A DNA stretch of 64,000 nucleotides from Aphidius gifuensis (GCF_014905175.1 NC_057792.1:13247321-13311320); one strand, 5' to 3'. Counted from the first letter of the stretch, positions 22,441-35,891 are shown. Made by a program: numbers and translations. Notes: generated from the letters alone by a model not told the origin.

Positions 22441-25290
22441 TCTCAATTATTGCTCAGGTCGGAGTCAAGAAATGTTAAGACCAGTGACTTGGAAAGAATC
22501 TCAGCAGTTTTTCAGCTGATTGACTCGATTCCTGTTTTTTCACTGTCACCAATCCAGCCACTTGACAGGATTTTTAAGTTTCGTCCAGTCGAACTAAAAG
22601 ACAGAAACCACCTGATTAATAACTGTCCACGTAACATAAAGCTTCTAGACACGTTGTATTCGGATCAGGCGTATGGAATCAGACATAAAATATCTAATTC
22701 TAGTCAATGAACGTCTTGTATTCTTCGTTTTCGTCGTATGTTTTCCATAGTAACGTACGAATTTCCGAAACGTTAATTTTCCATAGTTTCGCGTTTTTTT
22801 TTCTCAATTATTGCTCAGGTCAGGGTCAAGAAATGTCAAGATCAGTGAATTAGAAAAAATCTCAGCAGTTTTTCAGCTGATTGACGCGATTCCTGTTTTT
22901 TCACTGTCACCAATTCAGCCACTTGACAGGATTTTTAAGTTTCGCCCAGTCGGACTAAAAAACAGAAACCACCTGATTACTAACTGTCCAAGTAACGTAA
23001 AGCTTCTAGACAAGTTGTTTTCGGATCAGGCGTATGGAATCAGACATAAAATAACTAATTTTAGTCAATGAACGTCTTGTATTCTTTGTTCTCGTCGTAT
23101 GTTTTCCATAGTAACGTACGAATTTCCGTAACGTTAATTTTCCAGAGTTTCTGAATTTTTTTTTCAATTATTGGTCAGGTCAGGGTCAAGAAATGTTGAG
23201 ACCAGTGACTTGGAAAGAATCTCAGCAGTCTTTTAGCTGATTGACGCGATTCCTGTTTTTTCACTGTCACCAATCCAGCCACTTGACAGGATTTTTAAGT
23301 TTCGTCCAGTCGAACTAAAAAACAGAAACCACCTGATTACTAACTGTCTACGTAACATAAAGCTTCTAGACAACTTGTATTCGGATCAGGCGTATGGAAT
23401 CAGACATAAAATATCTAATTCTAGTCAATGAACGTCTTGTATTCTTTGTTTTCGTCGTATGTTTTCCATAGTAACGTACGAATTTCCGGAACGTTAATTT
23501 TCCAGAGTTTCTGAATTTTTTTCTCAATTATTGGTCAGGTCAGGGTCAAGAAATGTTGAGACCAGTGACTTGGAAAGAATCTCAGCAGTTTTTTAGCTGA
23601 TTGACGCGATTCCTGTTTTTTCACTGTCACCAATCCAGCCACTTGACAGGATTTTTAAGTTTCGTCCAGTCGAACTAAAAAACAGAAACCACCTGATTAC
23701 TAACTGTCTACGTAACATAAAGCTTCTAGACAACTTGTATCCGGATCAGGCGTATGGAATCAGACATAAAATATCTAATTCTAGTCAATGAACGTCTTGT
23801 ATTCTTTGTTTTCGTCGTATGTTTTCCATAGTAACGTACGAATTTCCGGAACGTTAATTTTCCATAGTTTCGCGTTTTTTTTTCTCAATTATTGCTCAGG
23901 TCAGTGTCAAGAAATGTCAAGATTAGTGAATTAGAAAAAATCTCAGCAGTTTTTAAGCTGATTGACGCGATTCCTGTTTTTTCACTGTCACCAATCCAGC
24001 CACTTGACTGGATTTTTAAGTTTCGTCCAGTCGAACTAAAAAACAGAAACCATCTGATTACTAACTGTACAAGAAACGTAAAGCTTCTAGACAAGTCGTA
24101 TTCAGATCAGGCGTATGAAATATGACATAAAATAACTAATTTTAGTCAATGAACGTCGCTTATTCTTTGTTATTGTCGTATGTTGTCCATAGTAACGTCC
24201 GAATTTCCGAAACGTTAATTTTCCATAGTTTCTGAATTTTTTCTCAATTATTGCTCAGGTCGGAGTCAAGAAATGTTAAGACCAGTGACTTGGAAAGAAT
24301 CTCAGCAGTTTTTCAGCTGATTGACTCGATTCCTGTTTTTTCACTGTCACCAATCCAGCCACTTGACAGGATTTTTAAGTTTCGTCCAGTCGAACTAAAA
24401 AACAGAAACCACCTGATTACTAACTGTCCAAGAAACGTAAAGCTTCTAGACAAGTTGTATTCAGATCAGGCGTATGAAATATGACAGAAAATGTCTAGTT
24501 CTAGTCAATGAACGTCGCTTATTCTTTGTTATTGTCGTATGTTGTCCATAGTAACGTACGAATTTCCAAAACGTTAATTTTCCATAGTTTCTGAATTTTT
24601 TCTCAATTATTGCTCAGGTCGGAGTCAAGAAATGTTAAGACCAGTGACTTGGAAAGAATCTCAGCAGTTTTTCAGCTGATTGACTCGATTCCTGTCTTTT
24701 CACTGTCACTAATCCAGCCACTTGACAGGATTTTTAAGTTTCGTCCAGTCGAACTAAAAAACAGAAACCACCTGATTACTAACTGTCCAAGAAACGTCAA
24801 GCTTCTAGACAAGTTGTATTCAGATCAGGCGTATGAAATATGACAGATAATGTTTAGTCCTAGTCAATGAACGTCTTGTATTCTTTGTTCTCGTCGTATG
24901 TTTTCCATAGTAACGTACGAATTTCCGAAATGTTAATTTTCCATAGTTTCTGATTTTTTTTCTCAATTATTGCGCAGGTCAGGGTCAAGAAATGTTGAGA
25001 CCTATGACTTAGAAAGAATCTAAGCAGTTTTTAAGCTGATTGACGTGATTCTTGTTTTTTCACTGTCACCAGTCTAGCCACTTGACATGATTTTTAAGTT
25101 TCGCCTAGTCAAACTGTGAAACAGAAACTCCCTAATAACGAATGGTCTAAGAAACTTAATGCTTTCAGGCAAATTATATTCGGATCTGTCGTATGATATA
25201 TGAAAGAAAACATCTAGTTCTAGTCAACGAACGTCGTTTATTGTCAGTTTTTGTTGTAAGTTTTTCATAGTAACGTACGAATATCCGAAA
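22441..25290. repeat. 360-bp satellite, eight tandem copies with sub-types
   Basis: The marker CTCAATTATTG(C/G)(T/G)CAGGTC begins units at about 22443, 22804, 23165, 23525, 23885, 24244, 24603 and 24963, so the period is 359-361 bp. Three variants can be told apart. Type A (copies 1, 6, 7) has GGTCGGAGTC and GATTGACTCG. Type B (2, 5) has GAATTAGAAAAAATCTC and a TTTCGCG spacer. Type C (3, 4) has TTTTAGCTGATTGACGC. Copy 8 is degenerate. An open frame of 77-86 codons (PVFSLSPIQPLDRIFKFRPV) persists in copies 1, 2, 5, 6 and 7 but is stopped by TAG in 3 and 4; it lacks an ATG at its start. Confidence 0.9.
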
Positions 25291-25918
25291 CTTCAGATTT
25301 TTATTACCGTGATTGTCATAATGTTTCTCTCATCACGATAATCATTGTTACCATTCAATACACACATCAGTAACTAAATGTTACCAAACTAGCCGGACGG
25401 TATATACTGGCTAGTTCCGTAACTGTCACCAAACAGTACAATTGGTCACGAAGTGTACAGTTTCGTGACTTACCTTGTTAACAGTGAATAATTCATAGTT
25501 ATGATGTCTACATAGTGTCTTCCGATATACAATACTTCTTGATAATGTTTCCGATCGATTTAAATGACGTTATATTGTTCCAATGTGATTTAAAATCTTT
25601 TAATTCAAATTACTAAATCTTTTAGCTTTTTTACCATTATTTTGTCTTTATATTCATTTTTAATATTTCTAACTTCTTTAATTATAATCGTTATCGGTTA
25701 AATAAACTATAAAAGTCATCTTGAATGTTTGTAGTTCATTAACTACACAATTATTAAGGTTTCTCACTATTTCTGATAAAGTGGCTCTTTTCGTGACAGT
25801 CACCAAAGTAGACAAATCGTACGATGTTAGATTGGTGACGGTCACCAATCTAGCCAAGAGTCACCAAAGTAGCCACTTGACTCCTAAAATCGTCACCAAA
25901 GTAGCCACTAGACAGATA
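25291..25918. repeat. Unique spacer followed by short GTCACCAAAGTAGCCAC repeats
   Basis: From 25290 to 25780 there is no clear structure except a few GTCACCAAAC words. At 25795-25915 the phrase GTCACCAAAGTAGCCACT recurs about five times, partly inverted (TTGGTGACGGTCACCAA is a palindrome). It resembles the TCACCAATCCAGCCACTTGA segment of the neighbouring satellite, suggesting a common origin. Confidence 0.6.
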
Positions 25919-25942
25919 TATATATATATATATATATATATT

Positions 25943-26775
25943 ACTGGTTGTGAGGTGGCATAGCCACATCACCAATGCAAATTTACAAGTATAGTTCGGA
26001 CACACCGTTTGGCTTGGTGGCCGGACTAGAAGCGAAGAGAGCGGAGTCTCAAGCAACAAGAAGAAGTGAGGGTTCTCTCGTACCCCCACATATATACACG
26101 GCTAAAACACCTCACTGACTACGTCACATGACATGTCAGTGTGGTGGGAGACATCAAATATTTCTATCTCGCTACAGTACCCTCCTATTATGTTTATTTT
26201 TTGACATACAATTAAAAAAAATAGACATAATACAATTATTCAATATTTGATGACTCCAAAACAATACTTAGTATTACTTAGTAAGTTAAAATTTCCCAAC
26301 GATCATTAAATAAAATTGAATTATCTTTCCTTCAAAATTAAAATTGACCTTGAAAAATTTAACATTATAATAAGTAAAATCAAAATTTGAAAATTTATAT
26401 CAGTCATCTTTCAAAATTAAAATTATCTTGTTTAAAATTTAACCTTGAGTTTTAAAAATTTAAAAACTAATATATAAATTATTAATTAAATTATTTGTAA
26501 AAAGGATATAATACATATTTTATAATTCTTTTAAAAAATTTTGATGAATTTGCGCCACTCCTTGAATATTTCCAGCATATTGCAGAAGTAGCATCCACCA
26601 TAATATCATTTGGTCCTCGCATGACATATATTAAATGCGCCATTGAAGCCCACAAATTAAAATAAAAGTTAGCAAGCCACCTGGTCCTTGGCATGAGGCA
26701 TAAGACAATAGCCAACTTGATTCACCATTGCCATCCTTCAATTGATAATCCAAGACTATATATATATAAGTATAT
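25943..26775. other. Spacer after a (TA)n tract
   Basis: A (TA)12 tract at 25916-25942 precedes less AT-rich sequence at 25943-26170 and then AT-rich DNA. Short ORFs here show no domain. Nothing further can be supported. Confidence 0.4.
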
Positions 26776-28030
26776 GGGGCATTCCATGTCAACTCACAGG
26801 GTTTTTTCCCTCACCCTCTCAGATTTGAAAACGGATATTTTTTTTGGGTTAGTCATCGACTCAGATGTACCTCTGATTTTTTTTTTATTTTTACCATCAT
26901 TAACCGCCGAGCCAGAATCAAAAAACACCTCCTGCACAAGAGTAAACTACGATTTCGCCATTTTTTAAAATTCTGATTTTTTTACTGTGAATAGTAGGGC
27001 ACCAGATTAGCTCAATTTCAAAATTTCATCATGGGATAACGATGGGTTCACTATAAAAATTTTTTTTTTTCATGACAAAATCACTAAAATCAGGCAAGAT
27101 CATATGCCCAAATAACAGGTTTTTTTTTTTGTTTCTTATAGGAAATTTTCTCACGATTACGGGAAAAATACGAAAAAAATTCCCACGCATGCGCAAAGTG
27201 GTTAAAAATCAAGTTCAATTATCGAAAAAACGGCTATTTATCGGTTATATATTGTACAGCTTTGAAAATAACGATTAATTCTGAAATTTAATAATGGCGA
27301 TCGATAAAACTCGTCAGAGAGAAAAACATGTCCTAATAGAAATTTCGATATCTCGAATAGTTTTCGAATTATCGATATTTTTTCAAAACATGTATACGAT
27401 TTACTTAGCCGTTAGATTTTTAACTATAGCTGTAATTATAGCTAAACAATCAATATTTATTCGAGATGTTAAATTTTTATTATGAAACTTTTTTTTCCTT
27501 AACGAGTTTCATCAATCACTATTATTGAATTTTGGAATCAATCGTTATTTTAATAACTGTACGATATATAACCGATAAATAGCCGTTTTTTCGATAATCG
27601 AACTTGATTTTTAACCACTTTGCGCATGCGTGGGAATTTTTTTCGTATTTTTCCCGTAATCGTGAGAAAATTTATAAAAAAAAAACCTGTTGTTTGGGCA
27701 TATGATCTTGCCTGATTTTAGTAATTTTGTCATGGAAAAAAAAATTTTTTATGATGAACCCATCGTTATCCCATGATGAAATTTTGAAATTAAGCTAATC
27801 TGGTGCTCTACTATTCACAGTAAAAAAATCAGATTTTTAAAAAATGGCGAAATCGTAGTTTACTCTTGTGAAGGAGGTGTTTTTTGATTCTGGCTCGGCG
27901 GTTAATGATGGTAAAAATAAAAAAAAAAATCAGAGGTACATCTGAGTCGATGACCAACCCAAAAAAAATATCCGTTTTCAAATCTGAGAGGGTGAGGGAA
28001 AAAACCCTGTGAGTTGACATGGAATGCCCC
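26776..28030. mobile_element. 1.25-kb fold-back element with ~540-bp inverted arms
   Basis: The left arm, 26776 to about 27325, begins GGGGCATTCCATGTCAACTC. The right arm, about 27495-28030, is its reverse complement with a few percent mismatches. The central loop is about 170 bp. The paired ORFs in the arms (motif THRVFSLTLSDLKTD) are mirror images created by the repeat and are not genes. Both ends abut (TA)n DNA, so the target duplication cannot be defined. The family is unassigned; it is non-autonomous. Confidence 0.8.
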
Positions 28031-28694
28031 ATATATATACATATATATAATAATATATATAAATATTTATATGAATATCAATGGAAATATATGAATAAAT
28101 GATACGAGAAAATTATAATTTTCTTGGTGATAATTTGATTGAATGAAATAAAACTAATTTTGAAAAGCTATACACACACATCCTAATACATTTACATTTA
28201 AATATTTGTATGTATGTGTATAATTTTTAAAAATTAATTTTGTTTTCTCTATCTTGATTATCACAAAGAAAATCATAAAAATTCCATTTTCTCGAATAAT
28301 TTGTTTATATAAATATTTATACATATATTAATATATATATGCATATGTATATATTTATGTCGGTATTAATATACATGTATATATAATTATATATATATAT
28401 AAATATAGGTTTATATATTAGGGTGGTCCAAAAAAAACAAATTTTTTTTTTTTCGCGTTCTTCCACTAAAATTCATGATCCTAAAGAAAGATAAAATTCT
28501 GTGAATTTTTTCAACATTTTAGAATGATTTCTAGAGGTCGTGGTCGCCGTTTCTCGAAAAAAATTTCAAAATAAATTTACAAAAAAAATAAAATATTCAC
28601 GTAGGAATGTTAAAGATCATGTATTGAAGTGAAATCTATTTCTGGTTTCTTTGAAATAAAACATTTAAACGTAAAAAAAATGAATATTATTGAA
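28031..28694. other. TA-rich spacer, then a repeat starting AGGGTGGTCC
   Basis: 28031-28420 is dominated by TATATA/AAATAT words. At 28420, AGGGTGGTCCAAAAAAAAC starts a different block with an A/T-run and a TCGTGGTCGCCGTTTCTCG segment. It has no partner end in the window. Confidence 0.4.
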
Positions 28695-28858
28695 CAGACT
28701 GTCCTCTTTCAATCTAATAATGGATTTTTCTGGAAATATATAGCTCAAATCGAAAAATGATTCGAATGAAAGTTGTAAGGTTTGGAGGGGGACATAGAAC
28801 GTAAGAAAAAAAAAATTCAAAAAATTCAAAATGGCGGAGTTTCAGGTATGAACATATA
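28695..28858. mobile_element. Half copy of the CAGACTGTCC MITE
   Basis: This piece starts CAGACTGTCC and continues with AATGGATTTTTC, AAATCGAAAAATGATTC, AAAGTTGTAAGGTTTGGAGG and AAAATGGCGGAGTTTCAGGT. All of these match the first 165 bp of the full element at 49173-50122. It stops after GTATGAACATA, so the rest is lost. Confidence 0.75.
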
Positions 28859-28981
28859 AGAGATGAGTAACTGGGTGAGCTTAGTATAGGACTCATCAGC
28901 ATACATCACCAGTTTCACCTAGTTCCACTCTAGGACCCAGTCGACGTCAACGTCTGAGTCGGCTAACTCCACCAAGGAGCT

Positions 28982-29341
28982 ATGCCATCTTCAGCAGTAA
29001 TATTAACAGGAGCTAGTCACCAGCCAACTCAACCAAGCAGTCAGCTAGCTTCATCGGAAGCCAAGCACGGACTGTCACCAGTCCCGGTGCCGTCAGCCAG
29101 CTCCGAGAGCCGTAATATACCCTGTCATCAATTTTCTGACCTGCACGGCGAGAACTATCGGCTATCGGCTATCGGGGGAGCCATGTTGGTTATCTCGGAA
29201 GCCAACAACCGTGAGAGTCACGGGAATAAAACTAACGGGAGACCTAACTCAGTCTTAGAAATAGTAGAGGGGCGCGGTCCACCTGATCGGATTATGAAAT
29301 ACGTAACTAAACCTGGGGGAACTATCGTGATTCAAGTATAG
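28982..29341 (+). CDS. ORF of 119 codons, unrecognised
   Basis: The ORF encodes a Ser/Pro-rich start (TQPSSQLASSEAKHGLSPVP) and a more globular end (YRLSAIGGAMLVISEANNRE, GRPNSVLEIVEGRGPPDRI). Composition is strikingly less AT-rich than its surroundings from about 28860 to 29345, which supports past or present coding. There is a stop just upstream in frame and no visible splice sites. No family is recognised. It may be a fragment of a mobile element's gene. Confidence 0.3.
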   Translation: MPSSAVILTGASHQPTQPSSQLASSEAKHGLSPVPVPSASSESRNIPCHQFSDLHGENYRLSAIGGAMLVISEANNRESHGNKTNGRPNSVLEIVEGRGPPDRIMKYVTKPGGTIVIQV

Positions 29342-30519
29342 TGTGTCGCATACGCCTTTATTACATTGCGACTATACTATAGGAAAATACTGACGTCACA
29401 AGTATTATAAGTGTGGGAGCAAATATTCTACACGTGAAATGAGTATTGTGTATAGGGAACCATACAGTGAGCCATCGTGACCTCGTTTTACCCATACGTT
29501 GCCATTGCAATAATAGTACATCTTAATATTGTTATTATTGTTATTATTTACGGCAATCCATTCGTGAACTCACACATACACAGTTTAGTGTGATGATGGT
29601 CTAAACATCACATACACATTGCGTAGTGAGAATATTATAATAATTATTATTATAATGAGAGAGCCATATAGCGTGATCATTAGTATCATGAGACCCGGTA
29701 GGGTCTCTCGTTAAAGTTGTTCAAAAACGAGAGACTGCCAGGAATATATGTCTTTTAAGTTCGTGTGTGTGACGTCATTGATTTATAGTCAAGTCCATAT
29801 CTTTTGATTGACGAATCGAAAAAAAAAAATAACAACAGTTTGACTATATAAATCGAGGTTCCTCTTTCAAATGAGCCTATTATCGGATTTTTCGGTGCCT
29901 TATTTAAAAAGATATAAATATATGATAAACCGGCCCCCCGTTTTTTTGTAAAAAATAAATTTCTGTCGATTTTGTCGATATTTGAAGTTTTTACCAAGTT
30001 GGCGTCCTGTATCTGATAAATTCGCCCGAGAATATTGGTTGGTCATCCTGCTCTATCTGATTAGCAGTATGTCATATGGCAGCGAAAGTTTAAAAATAGT
30101 GTAGCGATGCTGCGCGCACCATACCTTGTTTTTTATCATTTCTTGTGATTTCTAGGGCCTCTCATTATTATTACTAATCAAAATAATAGTTGTATGAAAC
30201 GACTCATGTTAAAGATTGTAAGTACATTGGTTAACAAATTAACATTGGCAAGCACAACTGTAGTTGCGTACGCTGGTTATTGCGCAGGATTGTTTTGCCA
30301 ATATTTTTGAATCTTTGCTGCGATCTGCGATACTGCAAGTCAGTATTAAACGTATGACATTGTCAGACATTATCGTCAAACTATCCAACGCTGAACACTG
30401 CCTCAAAATATTGCGGTAAAACGTTTGGATATTGCTTTATATTTTATTGTTGTGTGTGTGCTACTACGAAGTTGCCATATTTTATTAAAGAAAAAAACCA
30501 ATCAACGAATTTTGAACTC
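29342..30519. other. Spacer without clear genes
   Basis: An inverted pair GGTCTCTCGTT/AACGAGAGAC occurs at 29702-29734. The rest, including a stretch at 30200-30400, shows no coding sense. Confidence 0.4.
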
Positions 30520-31330
30520 TTCAATTGTGAGTATTTGTAATCATTGTTGAAATAATACATATACAATAATAATACATAATACATAAATAACAGTATTTTA
30601 TAAAAATATTATCGATACATAGTGTATTAGCTTTCAGTGTCTGTACTTTTTACCAAGTTAAACCCAGATGCGATCTGAAATACTTCCGCGAATCTCCAGT
30701 CAGTATTTCAGATCACAGTGTGATAAAAATTATTCATCAATCAACTAGTTATTGAATTTGTAGTTATTGTTGAAATAATATTTATAAAATAATTATAAAA
30801 TAATAATATTTATTGACGATAGTAATATATAGAGCTTTTAGTGCCCCTAATTTATACAAAGTTAAATCTCGATGCGATCTGAAATACTTCTACGAATCCC
30901 CAGTCGGTATTTCAGATCATAGTGTGACAAAAATTATTCACCAATCAACTAGTTGATAAAGTTCTAGCTATTGTTGGAATAACATTGATAAAATAATTGA
31001 GAAATGATAATGTTTATTGATGATAGTAATATATAGAGCTTTTAGTGCCTCTAATTTATACAAAGTTAAGTCTCGATGCGATCTGAAATACTTCCACGAA
31101 TTCCCAGTCAGTATTTTAGATCATAGTGTGACAAGAATTATTTACCAATCAACTAGTTATATTAAATTTGTAGCTATTGTTGGAATAATATTCATAAAAT
31201 AATAATATTCATTGATGATAACCATATATAGAGCTTCTAGTGCCTCTAATTGATACAAAATTAAAGACCGCAGCAAAAAAAAATTGGTGTATATACCGAA
31301 AAACCTAGTTTCAGACAGTATTTTAGATCG
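30520..31330. repeat. Tandem 204-bp repeat, about 3.5 copies
   Basis: GATGCGATCTGAAATACTTC occurs at 30667, 30871 and 31075, exactly 204 bp apart. TAGAGCTTTTAGTGCC and CAATCAACTAGTTATT recur at the same period, and a partial fourth copy runs to about 31330. Within each unit GATCTGAAATAC and GTATTTCAGATC form a small hairpin. There is no coding sense. Confidence 0.85.
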
Positions 31331-31608
31331 CAGTAAAGTGACTATTGAATAATGGCGTAAGACACCTGCGTGCGCCGTTTGTTGATAAATTTTTTAGAAA
31401 GATGCCTTCGTAATGGTAAATTAACGGCCTTGCCACTAAAATCGGTATCACTCTGAACTATATAAATTTCTAATGGATTTTTTATTTTTTTATTTCACTT
31501 ATATTTTTAAAATTATTTTTTTATTTTTTTTTTTTTGGTAATACAATCATTCATGAATTGATTGATTATTTTTACTTTTAAGCTGAATGTTTAAACAAAA
31601 GAAGTGAA

Positions 31609-33095
31609 ATAATATACAAAATCAATAATATAATTTTTGTAAAAAACAAACTCGTTAAAGTTGTTCTTTACGTTAGCTTAGTACTACTGTATATACTGAA
31701 TTTTTATTCAATTTAACAAAAAAAAAATAAAAATTCAAACAAACGATGATAAATAATTTAGGAGAATTAAAGCTGCCTGTGTTTGAAAAATAAAATCGAA
31801 ATAAAAAAAGATCACGTTTTATCCTTATTACTCAAACAAACTTTAACGCCGCGGTTTTCTTCACAATTCCAAGATTAGGTTTTTCAGACGAAAACTTTCC
31901 AGCAAAGATGCAATTTGATGATCAACAATCTCACTATTTTGCATATATCTTGGTATTGGATTAACTTTTCAGCTTGTCTTTAGATGAGCTTGATATTAGA
32001 TTTTTCGGTATTTGCAGGGTATTTCATATAAATTTTTTTGGAAACGTAAATTATATTTCTGTTTTTCTGTATTTTTTTGATAACTCCACCTTCCATTATA
32101 GTTATCACAACACTAGTACAGCTGTAATTGAGTTGCTGATGAATAACAATCAATAAATCAATCAATGCAAACGACAAATATTCTTGTTTACCTGGGATAG
32201 GCATAAAGAAAAGATTTTTTAATTTCTTCATTTTCAATTTAAAATAGGCTATTTTGGAGTTACATCACATATTTGAGTCCTCTTAAAGAAAAAATTTGTC
32301 AGCTGTACCTGATTAATAATCAAAAAAAATTTTTGTCAAATACGCCCTGGTAGAAATATTTCTCCGACGTTTCTCCAACTTTTTTCCAACTTTTCTCCGC
32401 CATTTCTCCACCTCTTTACGAAAATGACCCATAGTTGGAGAAATGGCGGACAAATTTCTCCAACCTTTTTCCAGCCAAAAATTTACTCCATTTTTTTCGT
32501 TTTTTCTCCAACTTTTTTCCGCCATTTCTTCAACCTGAAATTTACTCCAACTGTTTTTCAACTTCTTTCCAACTTTTCTCCAACCATGGGTCATTTTTGT
32601 AAAAAGGTGGAGAAAGTTGGAAAAAAGGCGGAGAAAGTTGGAAAAAGTTGGAGAAATATTTCTACCAGGGCGTGCATACGATATCTGTTTTCTAATAATT
32701 TGACGTTTCTATTGAAAAATTATTTATTCGCATGTGATACAATATCGAGTCTTAGATAAAAGTATTGTCGATTATTTTGAATGGACATATCATGAAATTA
32801 TATTAAGTCTTAGCTGTCTGTCAATCTGATCGTGGAATTGTGAAGAAAACCGCGGCGTTAAAGTTTGTTTGTGTAATAAGGATAAAACGTGATCTTTTTT
32901 TATTTCGATTTTATTTTTCAAACACAGGCAGCTTTAAGTCTCCTAAATTATTTATCATCGTTTGTTTGAATTTTTATTTTTTTTTGTTAAATTGAATAAA
33001 AATTTAGTATATACAGTAGTACTAAGCTAACGTAAAGAACAACTTTAACGAGTTTGTTTTTTACAAAAATTATATTTTTGATTTTGTATATTATT
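31609..33095. mobile_element. 1.49-kb element with 268-bp terminal inverted repeats
   Basis: The left arm, 31609-31876, and the right arm, about 32828-33095, are reverse complements with few mismatches. Examples are AACAAACTCGTTAAAGTTGT against ACAACTTTAACGAGTTTGTT, and AAACTTTAACGCCGCGGTTT against AAACCGCGGCGTTAAAGTTT. The interior has no transposase, so the element is non-autonomous. Another fold-back element sits inside it. Confidence 0.8.
32342..32673. mobile_element. Nested 332-bp fold-back element of TTTCTCCAAC words
   Basis: The ends ACGCCCTGGTAGAAATATTT and AAATATTTCTACCAGGGCGT are perfect inverted repeats of 24 bp in all. The interior is built of repeated TTTTTCCAACTTTTCTCC words on one half and their complements on the other, so nearly the whole element folds on itself. 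It lies between the arms of the larger element. The ORFs of both strands here are artefacts of this pattern. Confidence 0.8.
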
Positions 33096-33525
33096 AGTCT
33101 GTCATTAGAAATTCGGACAGAGTTTCATCAGGACTTGATTTCTGATACCTAGAGAGCCAGACAAGTTGTTTAGTCTCACGACGACGTTGAGTGCTAAGTT
33201 ACTGCCAGTCCTCCGACTTTCCACTCGCACGCTCTCCCACCTATCGCCCCGGACATGCGCGATAATATTCTGTGTTTAACTTGAAAATATATTTTGTGTG
33301 CAAAATTGTAAGAAATATATAATCATCAAATTATCCCAGAACCCCCTGCTGGAACGTTCTGGAATAATCTCAGTTTGTGTTGCAAATAAAATAAAAACAT
33401 TATTGCAATGAATGTATGTTGTTCAATAATATTATAAAACAACAATTGATCATTAACAATTGTTATACAAGCTGATAATTAGTGCAAAAATAAGGTCTGA
33501 ATAAAATACAAAGACAATTCAATTT
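33096..33525. other. Spacer beside the fold-back element
   Basis: 33100-33250 is less AT-rich (CTCCGACTTTCCACTCGCAC) and contains no long ORF. A small palindrome CCAGAACC...GGAACGTTCTGG is at about 33338-33362. No gene is visible. Confidence 0.35.
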
Positions 33526-34005
33526 TTACCTTATGCATTCACATATTGATGATAATCGATTTTTCATACCATTTAGAATTCCAAAATAAAAATATTCCCC
33601 AACAGTTTGACGAGTAGAAACAAGGTCTTGACATTTAACAAAATGTTCGTATCGAAGCAATTTATGAGCAGTTGAAGGTAGCTCAGTATGACCTTCACTT
33701 TTTAAAATATCTAACAATTCTTTAAATGTTATTAAATATAAATTATTAATATTATCAACTACCCATTTTTTCGATTTATCCGTCATTGTTAGTGATTCTG
33801 TTGAAGAATCATCAAGATTAACCATGACGCTCTCATGACTAATATTATAAGCACCACCAGAAACTGTTGAAGAGATTTGTGAAGATGTTGAACTATTTAA
33901 TGAATCAAAATTTAATATTATCATAGGTATTACGTGCATCATCAACACCACATCATGATGCTTTACTGTTACTTGAGTTTCGTAATTTACGACTTGAATA
34001 ATCAT
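33526..34005 (-). CDS. Fragment of a CACTA-like transposase N-terminus (tentative)
   Basis: The ORF of 159 codons has a Ser/Thr-rich first half, then KWVVDNINNLYLITFKELLD, ILKSEGHTELPSTAHKLLR and GEYFYFGILNGMKNRL. The pattern (Leu-Leu-x-Ile-Leu-x6-His-x-x-Leu-Pro-x-x-Ala-x-x-Leu-Leu, then Gly-x-Tyr-x-Tyr) is what I associate with the N-terminus of tnp2-type insect proteins. That assignment rests on memory of the pattern. No transposase core follows on this strand, so it is a fragment. The ATG used is the first in frame. Confidence 0.4.
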   Translation of the reverse strand: MIIQVVNYETQVTVKHHDVVLMMHVIPMIILNFDSLNSSTSSQISSTVSGGAYNISHESVMVNLDDSSTESLTMTDKSKKWVVDNINNLYLITFKELLDILKSEGHTELPSTAHKLLRYEHFVKCQDLVSTRQTVGEYFYFGILNGMKNRLSSICECIR

Positions 34006-35398
<1,393 letters not shown>

Positions 35399-35589
35399 TA
35401 GGGGTAGTTTTTTAAGGGTAGGGCTGTACCCAAATTCAGTCCCGTGGCACCCCATAGTGCCCCCCGTGGCGGCTCATTGCGGATTATGGCCATCATGACC
35501 ATCCGTAGTTATTTTTTTTTGACTCATTTCGTCTATTTTGCCAAGTTCAAAATTTTTTTTTTTTATAAAATTTAATTATATAATAAAAT

Positions 35590-35810
35590 CGAGCTAAGTC
35601 GAAAATTTCACTGGTAAAACAATGTAAATATTGATTGTTTGGCTACGATTACAGCTAAGTAAAAAATTCAGCTGCGGGGATAATTAAGCTGGTAAAATTA
35701 TGTAGATATTGATTGTTTGGCTATAATTAAAGCTAGGTAGAAAATTTAGTTAATTAAAAAATTTTTCTGGTAAAATAATGTAGATATTGATTGTGTGGCT
35801 ACAATTACGC
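35590..35810. repeat. Three copies of a ~78-bp repeat
   Basis: The phrase CTGGTAAAA(C/T)(A/T)ATGTAGATA followed by TTGATTGTTTGGCTA recurs at about 35612, 35690 and 35768, each preceded by AGCTAAGT/AGCTAGGT words. The preceding block, 35400-35510, is less AT-rich and unique in the window. Confidence 0.75.
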
Positions 35811-35891
35811 GAGCAAGCAGCCCAGAGAGAAAGGGGGCAGGTAAAAAAACGACTCCCAAAACCCGTTTTTTTGTGGATTGTATTCCATTTA

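Noticed and set aside
22450..24843. A family of tandem genes of 77-86 codons
   Set aside because: The open frames follow the 360-bp satellite unit, use TTG as the apparent first codon, and are stopped in two copies; satellite DNA is the simpler explanation.
19411..25290. CRISPR array
   Set aside because: Repeats are 360-605 bp or irregularly spaced 15-mers, without equal spacers, and the sequence is clearly eukaryotic.
26693..28032. Paired ORFs on opposite strands encoding THRVFSLTLSDLKTD
   Set aside because: They are mirror images created by the inverted arms of the fold-back element.
29342..29760. Possible LTR or promoter with GGTCTCTCGTT hairpin
   Set aside because: Only one copy is in the window and no retroviral coding region is nearby.
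32313..32759. ORFs rich in Trp, Arg and Lys on both strands
   Set aside because: They arise from the TTTCTCCAAC word of the nested fold-back element.
33096..33525. Possible LTR of a retrotransposon
   Set aside because: A less AT-rich block and small palindrome were noticed, but no second copy, primer-binding site or gag-pol gene is present.
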